Assembly (NCBI RefSeq): GCF_900130075.1
Contig: NZ_LT671418.1
Location: forward strand, 3,410,001 to 3,474,000
Reading direction: 5' to 3'
Source: Herminiimonas arsenitoxidans
Lineage (GTDB): Bacteria; Pseudomonadota; Gammaproteobacteria; Burkholderiales; Burkholderiaceae_D
Length of the DNA stretch: 64,000 bases
The first letter of the stretch is position 1. Every line of letters begins with the position of its first letter. A model generated the notes under the pieces. That model was not told the DNA's origin and searched no databases. It worked only from the letters and a program-made list of their open reading frames with translations. Position numbers and translations under genes: made by a program. Shown here piece after piece: positions 1-8,843 of this stretch.

Positions 1-1
1 T

Positions 2-937
2 GGCGGTTCGATGGCAGCAGCCACCGGTTCCATCACCAGCATCAATCGCGTGGTTCAGGCGCGCATTGAAAACAATCGCGGCCTGTCATCTGGCGACGAC
101 ATGCTGGGTGATAAATATGTCTGGTTCAAACCTTTCGGTTCATGGGCGCGGCAGGATGACCGTGATGGCCAATCCGGCTTCAAGGCAAACAGCACCGGCT
201 TCGTCGCAGGTGCCGATATGGCAGCCAATGAACGCAGCCGCCTCGGTGTCGGTTTTGCGTATGCCAAATCTAAGGTGGACGGTAACTCTGCCATTGCGCC
301 ACAGCACATGGATGTCGATGTTTTCCAATTGCTGGGATACGGCAGTTATAGCCTGGATGAAAATACAGAAATCAATTTCCAGGCTGACGTTGGCCAAAAC
401 AGTAATAAAGGCAGCCGTCGCATTGCCTTCACTGGTAGTACTGCCAGCGCTAGCTACAAGAGCTTGACTGCACACGTCGGCGTCGGCGTCGGACGCATCT
501 TGCCGTTGAATGCAAATACCAGCTTTACACCATCGGTACGCGCTGACTATACGTGGATCAAGGATCAGTCTTATCAGGAAAACGGCGCTGGTGCGCTGAA
601 CCTGAATGTGGCGGGACGCAGTGCGAATGAATTACTGCTCGCAGTCGATGGCAAGTTGGCGCATAAGTTGAATGAGAAAACAACTTTCGTTGCCAATTTG
701 GGTACGGCTTATACCGCGGTGAAAGGCAATACTTCCATCATCGCGGCCTTTGCCGGCGCGCCGCAAGCGGCGTTCGCTACCTATGGTATGGAACAGCGTC
801 CGTGGACTGTTCGCGGCGGTTTGGGTCTGGTACGCAAGACGGGTAACGGTAGCGAGATTGCCTTGCGTTACGATGCTGAAGGTCGCAATGGCTTTGTGAA
901 TCAGACTGCTTCAGTGAAGGCACGTTGGATGTTTTAA
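2..937 (+). CDS. Autotransporter, C-terminal beta-barrel domain (5' end outside window)
   Basis: The reading frame is open to the left edge, so this is the 3' end of a longer gene; 311 residues are visible. The sequence is a run of alternating beta strands rich in aromatic, Gly and Asn/Ser residues and ends in Ala-Arg-Trp-Met-Phe. A terminal Phe is the usual BAM-recognition end of outer-membrane barrels. The length and the terminal segment fit the roughly 280-residue autotransporter (type V secretion) translocator domain. By family knowledge that domain inserts in the outer membrane and carries an N-terminal passenger to the surface. The passenger lies upstream, so its function cannot be read here. 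A good intrinsic terminator follows at 971-1002. Confidence 0.8.
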   Translation, partial: GGSMAAATGSITSINRVVQARIENNRGLSSGDDMLGDKYVWFKPFGSWARQDDRDGQSGFKANSTGFVAGADMAANERSRLGVGFAYAKSKVDGNSAIAPQHMDVDVFQLLGYGSYSLDENTEINFQADVGQNSNKGSRRIAFTGSTASASYKSLTAHVGVGVGRILPLNANTSFTPSVRADYTWIKDQSYQENGAGALNLNVAGRSANELLLAVDGKLAHKLNEKTTFVANLGTAYTAVKGNTSIIAAFAGAPQAAFATYGMEQRPWTVRGGLGLVRKTGNGSEIALRYDAEGRNGFVNQTASVKARWMF

Positions 938-970
938 GTAGCAAAGCAAAAAGTAGAGCTTCAGGAAAAG

Positions 971-1003
971 CGCCTGCAGGTAACAATACCTGCCGGCGTT
1001 TTG
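971..1003 (+). terminator. Intrinsic terminator after the autotransporter gene
   Basis: A 12-bp stem (971-982 with 987-998, one mismatch) closes a 4-base loop and is followed by TTTT at 999-1002. It lies 33 bp past the autotransporter stop codon, between convergent genes. Confidence 0.8.
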
Positions 1004-1034
1004 ACGTATGTTTCATCTGCTAGCGATCTCTGCG

Positions 1035-1613
1035 CTACGGTAGCGTCATCCCAGTATCTTCAGCGAATCCGACCAAGTCTCGATTTTTTCCGAACATCAC
1101 CATTCTGGTATGAAGATCTTCGCGGATCTGGCCACTGATTTCGTTTCCTAAGTAGCTCAGAGTTTTATCGCGCAGATCAACATAAATCAAATCGTAATGT
1201 TTGTTCAGTGAATGCCATAAGGCATGCGCACCAACGGACTGACGTGCGCCACTAATCAAACAATTGCCTGCATCTAGCCACCATCGATAGATCACGCTTG
1301 CGATGCCGCGACGTTGATAGGCTGGCGCGTATTTGGAATGTGTTGCGCGCAGATGTTTGTCTTGGCGACGATTCAGTTCGATCAAACGATTAAAGACGGT
1401 GTAACCCGCCAGGCAGCGACGCTTCAAATCTTCAACATAAATATAGTGTTCTCCATCTGCTTCGCGATAGCGAAAGGCCAGGTCGGGAAAATTGATGTCT
1501 ATGCAGGGAAGATCGTAAAGAATATCGCCAGGCTGGTTTAAGCGTCGATTGAGCGCATCAAGTTCTCTTTCCAGTTCTGATAACGGAAGCTGTACGTCGA
1601 TGCGCAATTCCAT
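1035..1613 (-). CDS. GNAT-like N-acyltransferase family protein
   Basis: A 192-residue protein read from the ATG at 1613. TTG codons at 1676 and 1664 would add an N-terminal hydrophobic stretch, and none of the starts has a convincing ribosome site. The central segment, Tyr-Gln-Arg-Arg-Gly-Ile-Ala-Ser followed by an amphipathic helix, resembles the acetyl-CoA pyrophosphate-binding loop (Q/RxxGxG/A) of GNAT acyltransferases. Before it come strands typical of the fold (FRYREADGEHYIYVED), and after it a Leu/Tyr-rich strand. The substrate is unknown. It is convergent with the autotransporter gene and lies downstream of the beta-helix-like gene on the same strand, about 110 bp apart. Membership of the fold is inferred from these motifs only. 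Confidence 0.5.
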   Translation of the reverse strand: MELRIDVQLPLSELERELDALNRRLNQPGDILYDLPCIDINFPDLAFRYREADGEHYIYVEDLKRRCLAGYTVFNRLIELNRRQDKHLRATHSKYAPAYQRRGIASVIYRWWLDAGNCLISGARQSVGAHALWHSLNKHYDLIYVDLRDKTLSYLGNEISGQIREDLHTRMVMFGKNRDLVGFAEDTGMTLP

Positions 1614-1721
1614 GATGCGCGCCAGCCAGAGAAGGGAAGGGAAGGGTAGGGCTACAGGATTCAAAATAATCTCCAAATCAAGATGATGTAAGTTGATTTT
1701 TTCAGGGACGACAACATGGCA

Positions 1722-2594
1722 TCAAGCCAAGCAAGCGCCACCCCACCAACCACTCATCAAGCGTTCGGGTTTTGACTTAGCGCGTACCTGAGCACTCGCT
1801 TCCCACGCATCAAACTGAACGACCAATCCTGCATAGATGCCGTACCCTGCACCTGCTTGTATTTCCTCCATTGCCTGCAAGCTTTCGCCTGCCTTGATCG
1901 TGCCGTGAGCAATGATGGCTTCTTGGGCCTTAATGCCCCAATTTGCCTCTAGATGTTTTTCGCAAATAATGGCTGCGCCGGATTCGATACCATTACCGGC
2001 CCAGATGCAGTCCAATCCCGTTATCGCGCCACCGGTCCTGATACTTTTATCGCAGCGGAATACGCCTTTGACCATGAGGTCTTGTCCCACGAATGTGTTA
2101 CCCGTAACAGACAGGCCACCACCGCACAATAATTCCCACTCGGCACGCAAGTCGCCTCCGCAGCGCAGGGTCTCTTGAACTTCAATTCCCCAGCCCACCT
2201 TGATATCTCCGCCAGCATCCAGCGTTCCTTCGCTGCGTATATTGCCGGCAGCACGTATGTCTTCGCCCGCGATTATGGAATGACCTGCACGAATCCCGCC
2301 GCCAGCGCGTATCGCACGTCCAGCTCGCACAATCGAAGCGACTTCAATGTTGCCTTGTACCTCTAGCGTCCCGGCAAATACGATTGCTTCAGCATCGATG
2401 GCATCGACTCTTAATACCGCATCAGTGGGACCAAATTGCGTGAGCAGCCAGCATGCGTCATCGACTCTGCCGGCGTTGACCAGTGCATCCAGTAACGGTT
2501 GGTAATCGCTCCCTTCTTGGTGGTTGCGCAGAAACCAGCGAAAGCCATCGGCACAAGGGCTCTTATGTTTAACGAAGTTTTTGGTCAGCTCCAT
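1722..2594 (-). CDS. Repetitive beta-helix-like protein of unknown function
   Basis: A 290-residue protein with an alpha-helical N-terminal region (about 1-65, Trp/Leu-rich, containing SPCADGFRWFLRN). About 170 residues of short imperfect repeats follow, of the type I-x-A-G-G-x-I-x-A-G, in which small and Gly residues alternate with Ile/Val. The regular spacing suggests a left-handed or bactofilin-like beta-solenoid. There is no signal peptide, so it is probably cytoplasmic. GAGG lies a few bases before the ATG at 2594, supporting the start. I recognise the general family of such conserved hypothetical proteins in proteobacteria but know no function. Bactofilin-like scaffolding is one possibility; no catalytic motif is visible. 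Confidence 0.6.
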   Translation of the reverse strand: MELTKNFVKHKSPCADGFRWFLRNHQEGSDYQPLLDALVNAGRVDDACWLLTQFGPTDAVLRVDAIDAEAIVFAGTLEVQGNIEVASIVRAGRAIRAGGGIRAGHSIIAGEDIRAAGNIRSEGTLDAGGDIKVGWGIEVQETLRCGGDLRAEWELLCGGGLSVTGNTFVGQDLMVKGVFRCDKSIRTGGAITGLDCIWAGNGIESGAAIICEKHLEANWGIKAQEAIIAHGTIKAGESLQAMEEIQAGAGYGIYAGLVVQFDAWEASAQVRAKSKPERLMSGWWGGACLA

Positions 2595-2801
2595 GGCGAC
2601 CTCGATATAAGAGAAAAGTACAGCGAGCGATAGGCTGTAGAAACCAGATATGGACGGAGAGAGAACGCGCTGTGCATGTGCACTAGGCGAACGAACGGAA
2701 GCTCGGCGAGAGTTAACTCGCCGTAAATAATTGAAGGCATGAAATAAATCCCAATGCGCAGCCCAAACTCAAGAAAGAGTTGGCCGCTATCGCGCTTGGC
2801 T

Positions 2802-2858
2802 TAAGCCCGGCGATAGATGAATTGCGCTAATGAGAAAAAGGAAGTATCGCCGGGCTTA
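2802..2858. repeat. 14-bp perfect inverted repeat with 29-bp spacer
   Basis: TAAGCCCGGCGATA at 2802-2815 is matched exactly in reverse complement at 2845-2858. The spacer is A/G-rich. There is no T-tract immediately after either arm, so a simple terminator is unlikely. It could be an RNA stem-loop, a protein-binding dyad or a remnant of a small mobile repeat. Confidence 0.7.
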
Positions 2859-3133
2859 GGAATCTGCTGCCGGCTGGAGGGCGTGTTCTGCGCCCAGAAA
2901 TCTGAGCACGTGCGAAAACAGAACCGTCATCAAGGACTGTTCTGTTGCCAATGTGCCAAAGGAGTGTACGAGGATTGCCATGGGCGTGAGTATAGGCGAT
3001 CTCGTGATGTGGGGCAAACCATGGCCATTTTGTAAAGTGCCGTCCTTGCCATGAGATAGGCCGTTGATTAGGTATATGCGACATGTATTGCATGCTCCAA
3101 TCGGCAGTGACATATATACAAGAAAAATATCAT

Positions 3134-3163
3134 TTGTTAATGAGAATCATTATCTATTACAAT
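3134..3163 (+). promoter_or_regulatory. Fur box overlapping the promoter of the iron uptake operon
   Basis: GTTAATGAGAATCATTATC at 3136-3154 matches the classical 19-bp Fur consensus at 17 of 19 positions. It lies between a possible -35 (TTGTTA, 3134-3139) and a possible -10 (TACAAT, 3158-3163), 18 bp apart. Bound Fur-Fe would cover the promoter, so repression under iron-replete conditions is expected. The next gene is a TonB-dependent receptor, which fits. Confidence 0.85.
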
Positions 3164-3235
3164 AGGCGCGATTCTTATACATTCCGCATCAGCCAGCCTT
3201 AGTCAGCCAGTGCATATTCCAAAAGGGGACGCGCT

Positions 3236-5404
3236 GTGCTGTGCCGTAAAACCATTACTCTCGCCGTTAGTCTGGCGTGGGCTGTTCCATTCTCTGCTGC
3301 CTTGGCGCAGCAGGGTGATTCATCAAGCAGAGATGTTGATTTGAATACATCCACCACAACCTTGCCGGCGGTACATGTGACGACGGTGTCTGATGGCAGC
3401 AGTGAACATACCGGTTCCTATGCTGCACAAGCCATCACGATAGGTTCGAAAATTCCGCAGACAGTGAGGGAAACACCTTTCTCCATCAGCGTGATTACGC
3501 GTCAGCGTCTGGATGATCAGAACATTACAAAGATCGAAGATGTTTTGAAACAAACGACAGGGATGATCGTTACGCGATTTGATGGTGGTGGTAATGCCAA
3601 TAGCATTACGGCGCGAGGTTTTAGTATCGGGTCGATTCAACTGGATGGATTGCCCATCGGTCAGGCTACCAACTATACGACTGCACTGGATACATCGTTA
3701 TACGACCGTATTGAGGTGTTACGTGGACCTGCTGGTTTGCTGCAAGGCGCGGGTGAGCCGGGAGGCACTATTAATCTCGTACGTAAACGTGCAAGGGCGG
3801 ATTTTGCTGGCAACGCTGCCGTCATGCTGGGTTCCTGGGATGCGCGGCGCGCCGAATTTGATGTCACCAGCAAGCTGGTTGAGTCAGGTGCGATACGGGC
3901 GCGCGTAGTGGGCGTGGTAGACAATCGTGATTCATATGTGGATATCGTCAAGAACGATAAAACCGTAGGTTACGGCACGATTGAAATGGATTTGAGCCCA
4001 CAGACCACACTGTCCCTAGGTGCTTCGCAACAGAAACTGGATACCGTGCGTGACCTTGGATTGCCGACCTATGCAAACGGCACTTTGATCAATCTGCCAC
4101 GTTCAACTTTCGTTGGCCGGAGTGGTAATACACAGAAGCAGGAAACCAGCGAGATGTTTGCCGAGTTGGAGCATAGGCTTAGTGGTGGCGGTTTGATGAA
4201 ATTCTCTGCTCGTGAGGTAGAGCGTTATACCTATGATTATGGTGTGCGTGGTAATAGTTTCCCCAATCCGCTTACCGGATTGATGAATTTGCAAGGTGCT
4301 GCATCTGAGCGTGAAACGACAAGCCGCAATCTTGACGCATACATCACTACGCCGTTTGAGTTGGGTGGACGTACGCATCGTGCTTTGGTTGGTATGAGTT
4401 ACAGCACAGAGAATGATAAGACTGCATCGACGACGACTGGCCCCGCTGGTGGTGGTACTTTGAATATCTTCCAGCCGAATTACAACGTGGCTTTACCAGT
4501 CATGAACATCGGACCTTACACCACAGGGGCTAATCAAACTCAGACTGGCATATACGGTCAAGTGCAACTCAAGCCATTTGATCGCTGGACTTTTCTGCTC
4601 GGTGGACGTGTCAGTCGGTGGAATACGGAAGCTGTTGATTTGATTAGTGGTGTAGTCACGTCACCGCAAAAACTCAAGCCGAAGTTTACGCCGCTTACCG
4701 CAGCGATATTCGAGTTGAATCAGCAGTCATCTTTATATGCCAGCTATGCAGAAACCTTCGTTGCGCAGACTGCGCTCGATATCAATAACAAACTCTTGGC
4801 GCCACGTACTGGTTCGCAGATTGAGTTTGGTATCAAGAGCGAGTTTTACAACAAGCGCTTGAATACGCATTTAGCGCTGTTCCGCATCTTCGACAAGGAT
4901 AGGGCCATTGCCGATCCAAACAACACTACCAAATCGGTTGCTGGCGGCGAGATACAAAGCCAGGGACTGGAAGCGGAAGTCAGTGGACAGATACGTCCTG
5001 GTTGGGAGATGACGGCGGGTTATGCCTATACCGATTTTAAATATCTCAAGGTGCCGGTGAATGCAGTGACGACAGGAACACCCAAACATAATGTCAATGT
5101 GTGGTCCAAACATACCTGGCGTGATGGCGCATTCAAGCGTTGGAGCGTGGCAGGCGGTTTGAGGAGCATGAGTAAAACGTATGCAACAAGTGGCACGGCA
5201 GCAAATCCTATCCGAATAGATGCAAAAGGCTACACCATCTTCAATGCACAAATCGGCTATCAAATCAGTCCGACGACGACTGCGAGTCTGACCGTCAACA
5301 ATCTGTTTGATAAAACTTATTACGAGAAGGTCAGCATGCCTAGCCGGCAGAATTTTTATGGCGAACCGCGCAGTGTGATGTTGGCGCTCAGGACGGCTTG
5401 GTAG
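3236..5404 (+). CDS. TonB-dependent siderophore receptor
   Basis: A 722-residue outer-membrane receptor. The start is a GTG with AAAAGGGGA just upstream. A signal peptide (about 1-25, ending at an ALA-Q site) is followed by a TonB-box-like segment near LPAVHVTT, a plug domain (about 60-190, with the RPAGLLQGAGEPGGTINLVRK plug end) and a 22-strand-type barrel. The C terminus ends in Trp, as usual for this class. It is closest in style to the FpvA/FhuE ferric-siderophore receptors, but the ligand cannot be told from sequence. It is the first gene of an operon behind a Fur box. The four following genes (DUF4198, DUF3649, PepSY and DUF3325 proteins) are the partners often found with such receptors in Burkholderiales and Pseudomonas. 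Confidence 0.92.
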   Translation: MLCRKTITLAVSLAWAVPFSAALAQQGDSSSRDVDLNTSTTTLPAVHVTTVSDGSSEHTGSYAAQAITIGSKIPQTVRETPFSISVITRQRLDDQNITKIEDVLKQTTGMIVTRFDGGGNANSITARGFSIGSIQLDGLPIGQATNYTTALDTSLYDRIEVLRGPAGLLQGAGEPGGTINLVRKRARADFAGNAAVMLGSWDARRAEFDVTSKLVESGAIRARVVGVVDNRDSYVDIVKNDKTVGYGTIEMDLSPQTTLSLGASQQKLDTVRDLGLPTYANGTLINLPRSTFVGRSGNTQKQETSEMFAELEHRLSGGGLMKFSAREVERYTYDYGVRGNSFPNPLTGLMNLQGAASERETTSRNLDAYITTPFELGGRTHRALVGMSYSTENDKTASTTTGPAGGGTLNIFQPNYNVALPVMNIGPYTTGANQTQTGIYGQVQLKPFDRWTFLLGGRVSRWNTEAVDLISGVVTSPQKLKPKFTPLTAAIFELNQQSSLYASYAETFVAQTALDINNKLLAPRTGSQIEFGIKSEFYNKRLNTHLALFRIFDKDRAIADPNNTTKSVAGGEIQSQGLEAEVSGQIRPGWEMTAGYAYTDFKYLKVPVNAVTTGTPKHNVNVWSKHTWRDGAFKRWSVAGGLRSMSKTYATSGTAANPIRIDAKGYTIFNAQIGYQISPTTTASLTVNNLFDKTYYEKVSMPSRQNFYGEPRSVMLALRTAW

Positions 5405-5518
5405 GGAAGAATATTTAGTAAGAAAGAAAAATGTCCACGTGTGCCAGATGTTTTTCTGCAAGCAAGTATGTGCAGCACGAGTAGTCATTATTGTATTCAT
5501 TTAAAAGGAACGACCTTC

Positions 5519-6238
5519 ATGAAACGACGCCTTGCATTACTTCCATTGATGACGGCATTGATGTTTGCCGGAGCTGCACATGCACATCAAATTTGGCTGG
5601 AGCAGACACCAAAAGCAGCGAGCTTGTACTTCGGTGAATTTGATCGCAATCTGCGCGAAACTTCGCCCGGCTTGCTCGATAAAATCACTCAAGCAAGTGC
5701 AACCTTATCTAGTGACAAGGGTGAGAAAGTTTTAGCTTTCACCAGAAAAGACAGTGCACTTGTGCTTCCGGGGCATGCAGGTAAAAACGAATCGATCTTT
5801 ACTGAGGATGTCGATTTCCCTGTATCGGAATACAAGAATGGCGATGTGACGGTTCGTTCCGCCAGAATACTGGGTGCACGTTTAGTCACATCGAATGCTG
5901 TGCAAGCACCCAAGCTCACACTTGATCTGGTTACGACCGGCAAGCAAGGTGAGTTCAAGGTGTATTACAAAGGGCAGCCGCAAGCCAAGGTCAAAGTCGG
6001 TTTGATCGCGCAATCGGGTTGGACGAGAGAAGCATCAACGAATGAGCAAGGTGTAGTGAAGTTCGATCTGCCTTGGCAAGGTACGTATGTACTGGAAGTG
6101 CGTTACGTAGACAAGACGCCGGGCGAACGTGCTGGCAAGCCGTACGACTTCACCAACTTCATGACGACTTTATCACTGTCGCAAACAACGGGCATCAAGG
6201 CATTGCCGACAACGCCAGCCGAGACGCCGAATAAATAA
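5519..6238 (+). CDS. DUF4198-type periplasmic protein of the iron uptake operon
   Basis: A 239-residue exported protein. The ATG at 5519 is preceded by AAAAGGAACG and opens a clean signal peptide (MKRRLALLPLMTALMFAGAA) cut before His-Gln-Ile-Trp. The mature start HAHQIWLEQ and the later beta-sandwich-like region (VKVGLIAQSGWTREASTNEQG) fit the DUF4198 family, periplasmic proteins linked to metal uptake. It lies 114 bp after the receptor gene and 12 bp before the DUF3649 gene. A role in periplasmic metal or siderophore handling is inferred from context only. Confidence 0.75.
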   Translation: MKRRLALLPLMTALMFAGAAHAHQIWLEQTPKAASLYFGEFDRNLRETSPGLLDKITQASATLSSDKGEKVLAFTRKDSALVLPGHAGKNESIFTEDVDFPVSEYKNGDVTVRSARILGARLVTSNAVQAPKLTLDLVTTGKQGEFKVYYKGQPQAKVKVGLIAQSGWTREASTNEQGVVKFDLPWQGTYVLEVRYVDKTPGERAGKPYDFTNFMTTLSLSQTTGIKALPTTPAETPNK

Positions 6239-6250
6239 GTAATCAAGAAA

Positions 6251-6541
6251 ATGAAATTTAACGAAGGATTGCAGTATCGCCTTGGTGTTGCCTCACGCGC
6301 CATAGCCGCCATTCTTGGCGGTTATGCGGTGACGGCGCTTACTACCGCTGTGCTGTCTTTAGTGTTGCCGATGGCGCGCGTCGATGCTGTCATGACGGCG
6401 ACTTTGCTGTCGTTTACCGTCTATACCTGCGCGGTGCTGTGGGTGTTCGCAGCGCGGAGTGCATTCCATGCCTGGATGGGCATAGGCTTACCTGCCGTAG
6501 TCCTGGGTTTGGGATTGCTGGCATATCGGAGCATCGCATGA
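6251..6541 (+). CDS. DUF3649 small membrane protein
   Basis: A 96-residue protein with three hydrophobic segments (about 14-37, 45-67 and 73-92), probably inner-membrane. Small proteins of this kind sit between TonB receptors and PepSY proteins in many proteobacterial iron operons. Its TGA stop overlaps the ATG of the next gene (ATGA at 6538-6541), indicating translational coupling. Its biochemical role is not known. Confidence 0.75.
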   Translation: MKFNEGLQYRLGVASRAIAAILGGYAVTALTTAVLSLVLPMARVDAVMTATLLSFTVYTCAVLWVFAARSAFHAWMGIGLPAVVLGLGLLAYRSIA

Positions 6542-8166
6542 GAGAGGGATTCCGCCAGTCGATGGCGTGGTTGCATACCTGGTCGGGTTTGCTGGTGTGC
6601 TGGATATTGTTTCTGGTTTTTTCTGCAGGTACGGCTTCGTATTTCCGCGATGAGATCAGCTTGTGGATGAAGCCTGAATTGCATGCGGCGGCGGCAACGC
6701 CGGTACCAGCCAATCAGGTGGTACAGAACGCGTTACGCATGCTGGAAAAAGAAGCACCTGGTGCGGCGCGCTGGTCCATCGATTTGCCGGATGAGCGCAA
6801 TCAGGCAGTGGGCGTGCTCTGGATAGGACAGCCGGAGAAAGGCAAAAAAGGACGAGGTAAGCTCGAAAGAGCGCAACTGAATCCTGCTACCGGCGAACGT
6901 CTGGAGGAAGTCAGGGAAACACGCGGTGGCGATTTTCTATATCGACTGCACTTTGATCTACATTACATGCCGGCAATTTGGGCGCGCTGGATCGTCGGTT
7001 TTTGCGCAATGTTCATGCTGATCGCAATCGTCAGTGGTGTCATTACACACAAGCGCATCTTCAAGGATTTCTTTACCTTCCGACCGAAGAAAGGTCAGCG
7101 TTCATGGCTGGATGCGCACAACGCGGTTGCCGTGCTTGCCTTGCCATATCACTTGATGATTACGTATACAGGTTTGGTTACCTTGATGTTCATGTACATG
7201 CCTTTCGGTGCACAGGTGGCGTACAAGGGCGATGAAAAGACCTTCCTAGCAGAAGCATTGCCGCAAGGAGAAAACCGAAAATTTGTAGGTCAGCCAGCGT
7301 CATTGACCGCACTTGCACCTTTGATGGCGCAAGCAGAGAAACACTGGAACGGCGGGGAGGTTGGCCGCGTCACGATCACTAATCCAGGCGATGCGAGCGC
7401 CACCATTCAAATCAGACGCGAACCGGAAAAGAAACTTTCTATTGCGCGTCAGACCATGCAGTTCGATGGTGTAAGCGGCGCGCTTATCACCACGACTGGT
7501 GATGAGGTCAGCGGCGCTGCCGAATCCAGAAATGTGTTGTTCGGTTTGCACATGGCGAATTTTGCGAATCCATTATTGCGCGCGCTATTTTTTCTGTGTG
7601 GTTTGGCTGGATGCGCGATGGTTGCTACCGGCGCTTTGTTGTGGGGAGTCAAGAAGCGACAGAGTTATGCAAAGGTATTGGCAAAAGGCGGACGTGTGGG
7701 ATTCGGTTTACGCCTGGTTGATGGCTTGAACATAGGCGCGATTGCTGGTTTGCCGATAGCGTTTGCGAGTTATTTCTGGGCTAACCGTTTATTGCCGGTT
7801 GGTTTGGATGGACGTGCAGATGCAGAAATAAATTGGTTCTTTATCGCATGGGGCATCGCGGCAGTACTGGCACACATTCGCCCTGATCGTTGCATGTGGC
7901 AATGGCAATTGAGTGTCGGTGGCTTGTTGTTTGCCTTGCTGCCGGTACTGAATATATTTACTACGCACTCGCATCTGGGGGTGACGCTGTTACAGGGCAA
8001 AGGGCCGTGGGCGGTTGCAGGCTTCGATTTGTTTGTGCTGGTATTTGGACTTGCTTTACTTTATGCCGCCAAGCGCTTGAAGCGGAAGGCGGGCATTGTC
8101 AAAGTAAAGTCGCAGGAAAAGGTAATTGGCGACAGTGATCGCTCCTCGATGCAGGAGGCTGCATGA
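6538..8166 (+). CDS. PepSY-associated TM helix protein (PiuB-like, putative iron-siderophore reductase/utilisation)
   Basis: A 542-residue inner-membrane protein starting at the ATG that overlaps the previous stop. An N-terminal Trp-rich helix (WLHTWSGLLVCWILFLVFSAG) is followed by a periplasmic PepSY-type region, a second TM near 170-195 (WIVGFCAMFMLIAIVSGVI then THKRIF), and several further TM segments in the C-terminal half. This architecture is that of the PepSY_TM/PiuB family. Members are associated with iron-siderophore uptake and some act as inner-membrane flavin-linked reductases (FsrB/FoxB-like). Whether this one has redox activity is not visible. Its stop overlaps the DUF3325 start by the same ATGA arrangement. 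Confidence 0.85.
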   Translation: MREGFRQSMAWLHTWSGLLVCWILFLVFSAGTASYFRDEISLWMKPELHAAAATPVPANQVVQNALRMLEKEAPGAARWSIDLPDERNQAVGVLWIGQPEKGKKGRGKLERAQLNPATGERLEEVRETRGGDFLYRLHFDLHYMPAIWARWIVGFCAMFMLIAIVSGVITHKRIFKDFFTFRPKKGQRSWLDAHNAVAVLALPYHLMITYTGLVTLMFMYMPFGAQVAYKGDEKTFLAEALPQGENRKFVGQPASLTALAPLMAQAEKHWNGGEVGRVTITNPGDASATIQIRREPEKKLSIARQTMQFDGVSGALITTTGDEVSGAAESRNVLFGLHMANFANPLLRALFFLCGLAGCAMVATGALLWGVKKRQSYAKVLAKGGRVGFGLRLVDGLNIGAIAGLPIAFASYFWANRLLPVGLDGRADAEINWFFIAWGIAAVLAHIRPDRCMWQWQLSVGGLLFALLPVLNIFTTHSHLGVTLLQGKGPWAVAGFDLFVLVFGLALLYAAKRLKRKAGIVKVKSQEKVIGDSDRSSMQEAA

Positions 8167-8516
8167 GTGAGTTTGGTTTTGCGACGGGCTTGGCGCTGGC
8201 TTATAGCGGCTGGACTGCACTGAGTCTTGCGATGGATAGACACTATGCCGATATCTATGGTCGCGGCAAAGAGTTGGATCAAGCAACGCGTAAGCGATAT
8301 CGATGGACAGGAACGCTGGCGCTGATTGCGACCTTTGCTGTGTGTGTCAAGTTGGCTGGATGGACGATAGGTGCCGTCTTGTGTCTTGGCACTATGACGA
8401 TGGGTGCTTTGCTGTTGGTTTTATTGCTGACCTACGCACCGAAGCGCGCGGTTCCATTCGGTAAATTGGCTGGATTGTTTTCTGCCTTGCTTGCTCTGAT
8501 GTGGTTGCTGGCTTGA
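8163..8516 (+). CDS. DUF3325 small membrane protein
   Basis: A 117-residue, mostly hydrophobic protein with about three or four TM helices. It is translationally coupled to the PepSY gene by an ATGA overlap and is the last gene of the iron operon. DUF3325 proteins are typical companions of PepSY proteins in such loci; no function is established that I know of. Confidence 0.75.
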   Translation: MSEFGFATGLALAYSGWTALSLAMDRHYADIYGRGKELDQATRKRYRWTGTLALIATFAVCVKLAGWTIGAVLCLGTMTMGALLLVLLLTYAPKRAVPFGKLAGLFSALLALMWLLA

Positions 8517-8843
8517 ATCATGCCTGCACTGCATCAGGATATATATCTGTTTGCCTAAGTAATTGTCGTTTAGCGTTACTTAGACAGAAGATAGAGCATT
8601 TTTCATCGCACAGTTTTTCGATGTTTAATGTCGCTCTAAAGCGAGTTGCCAAGAGATGAATATCTCGATTGGCATACTCCTTGCCTTCTCCTGCCAGACT
8701 ATTTCTTGGATAACGATATGGAATTTATTTCGTTGTACATGATCTGATTACATATCTAGGGCACCCAAACCGCATCATTTTTAACGTGGGCTACCCAAAG
8801 TTCAGCTGCTGCAAATTTATGTATCCTTTTATAGGTGATAAAA
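8517..8843. other. Intergenic region before the OxlT-like gene
   Basis: A 327-bp gap with no credible gene. It contains an 8-bp perfect inverted repeat (CTAAGTAA 8555-8562 with TTACTTAG 8576-8583), possibly the end of the iron-operon transcript, although no T-run follows. It also holds two similar motifs, GGCACCCAAA (8761-8770) and GGCTACCCAAA near 8789-8799, about 28 bp apart, which might be regulatory. I could not assign a promoter with confidence. Confidence 0.4.

Larger units (their letters stand above)
2595..3235. other. Intergenic region with an inverted repeat and the iron-operon promoter
   Basis: This 641-bp gap separates two divergent genes. It holds a 14-bp perfect inverted repeat (2802-2815 with 2845-2858), a small hairpin near 2704-2723, and at its right end the Fur-type operator and promoter of the TonB-receptor operon. 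Short open frames inside it lack ribosome sites and recognisable protein features, so I treat it as non-coding. Confidence 0.6.

Noticed and set aside
2817..3113. Short open frames on both strands before the TonB receptor
   Set aside because: They overlap an inverted repeat and each other and have no ribosome sites.
8761..8799. Pair of GGC(T)ACCCAAA motifs as an operator
   Set aside because: Only two short copies, no dyad and no known factor; left as a note in the intergenic entry.
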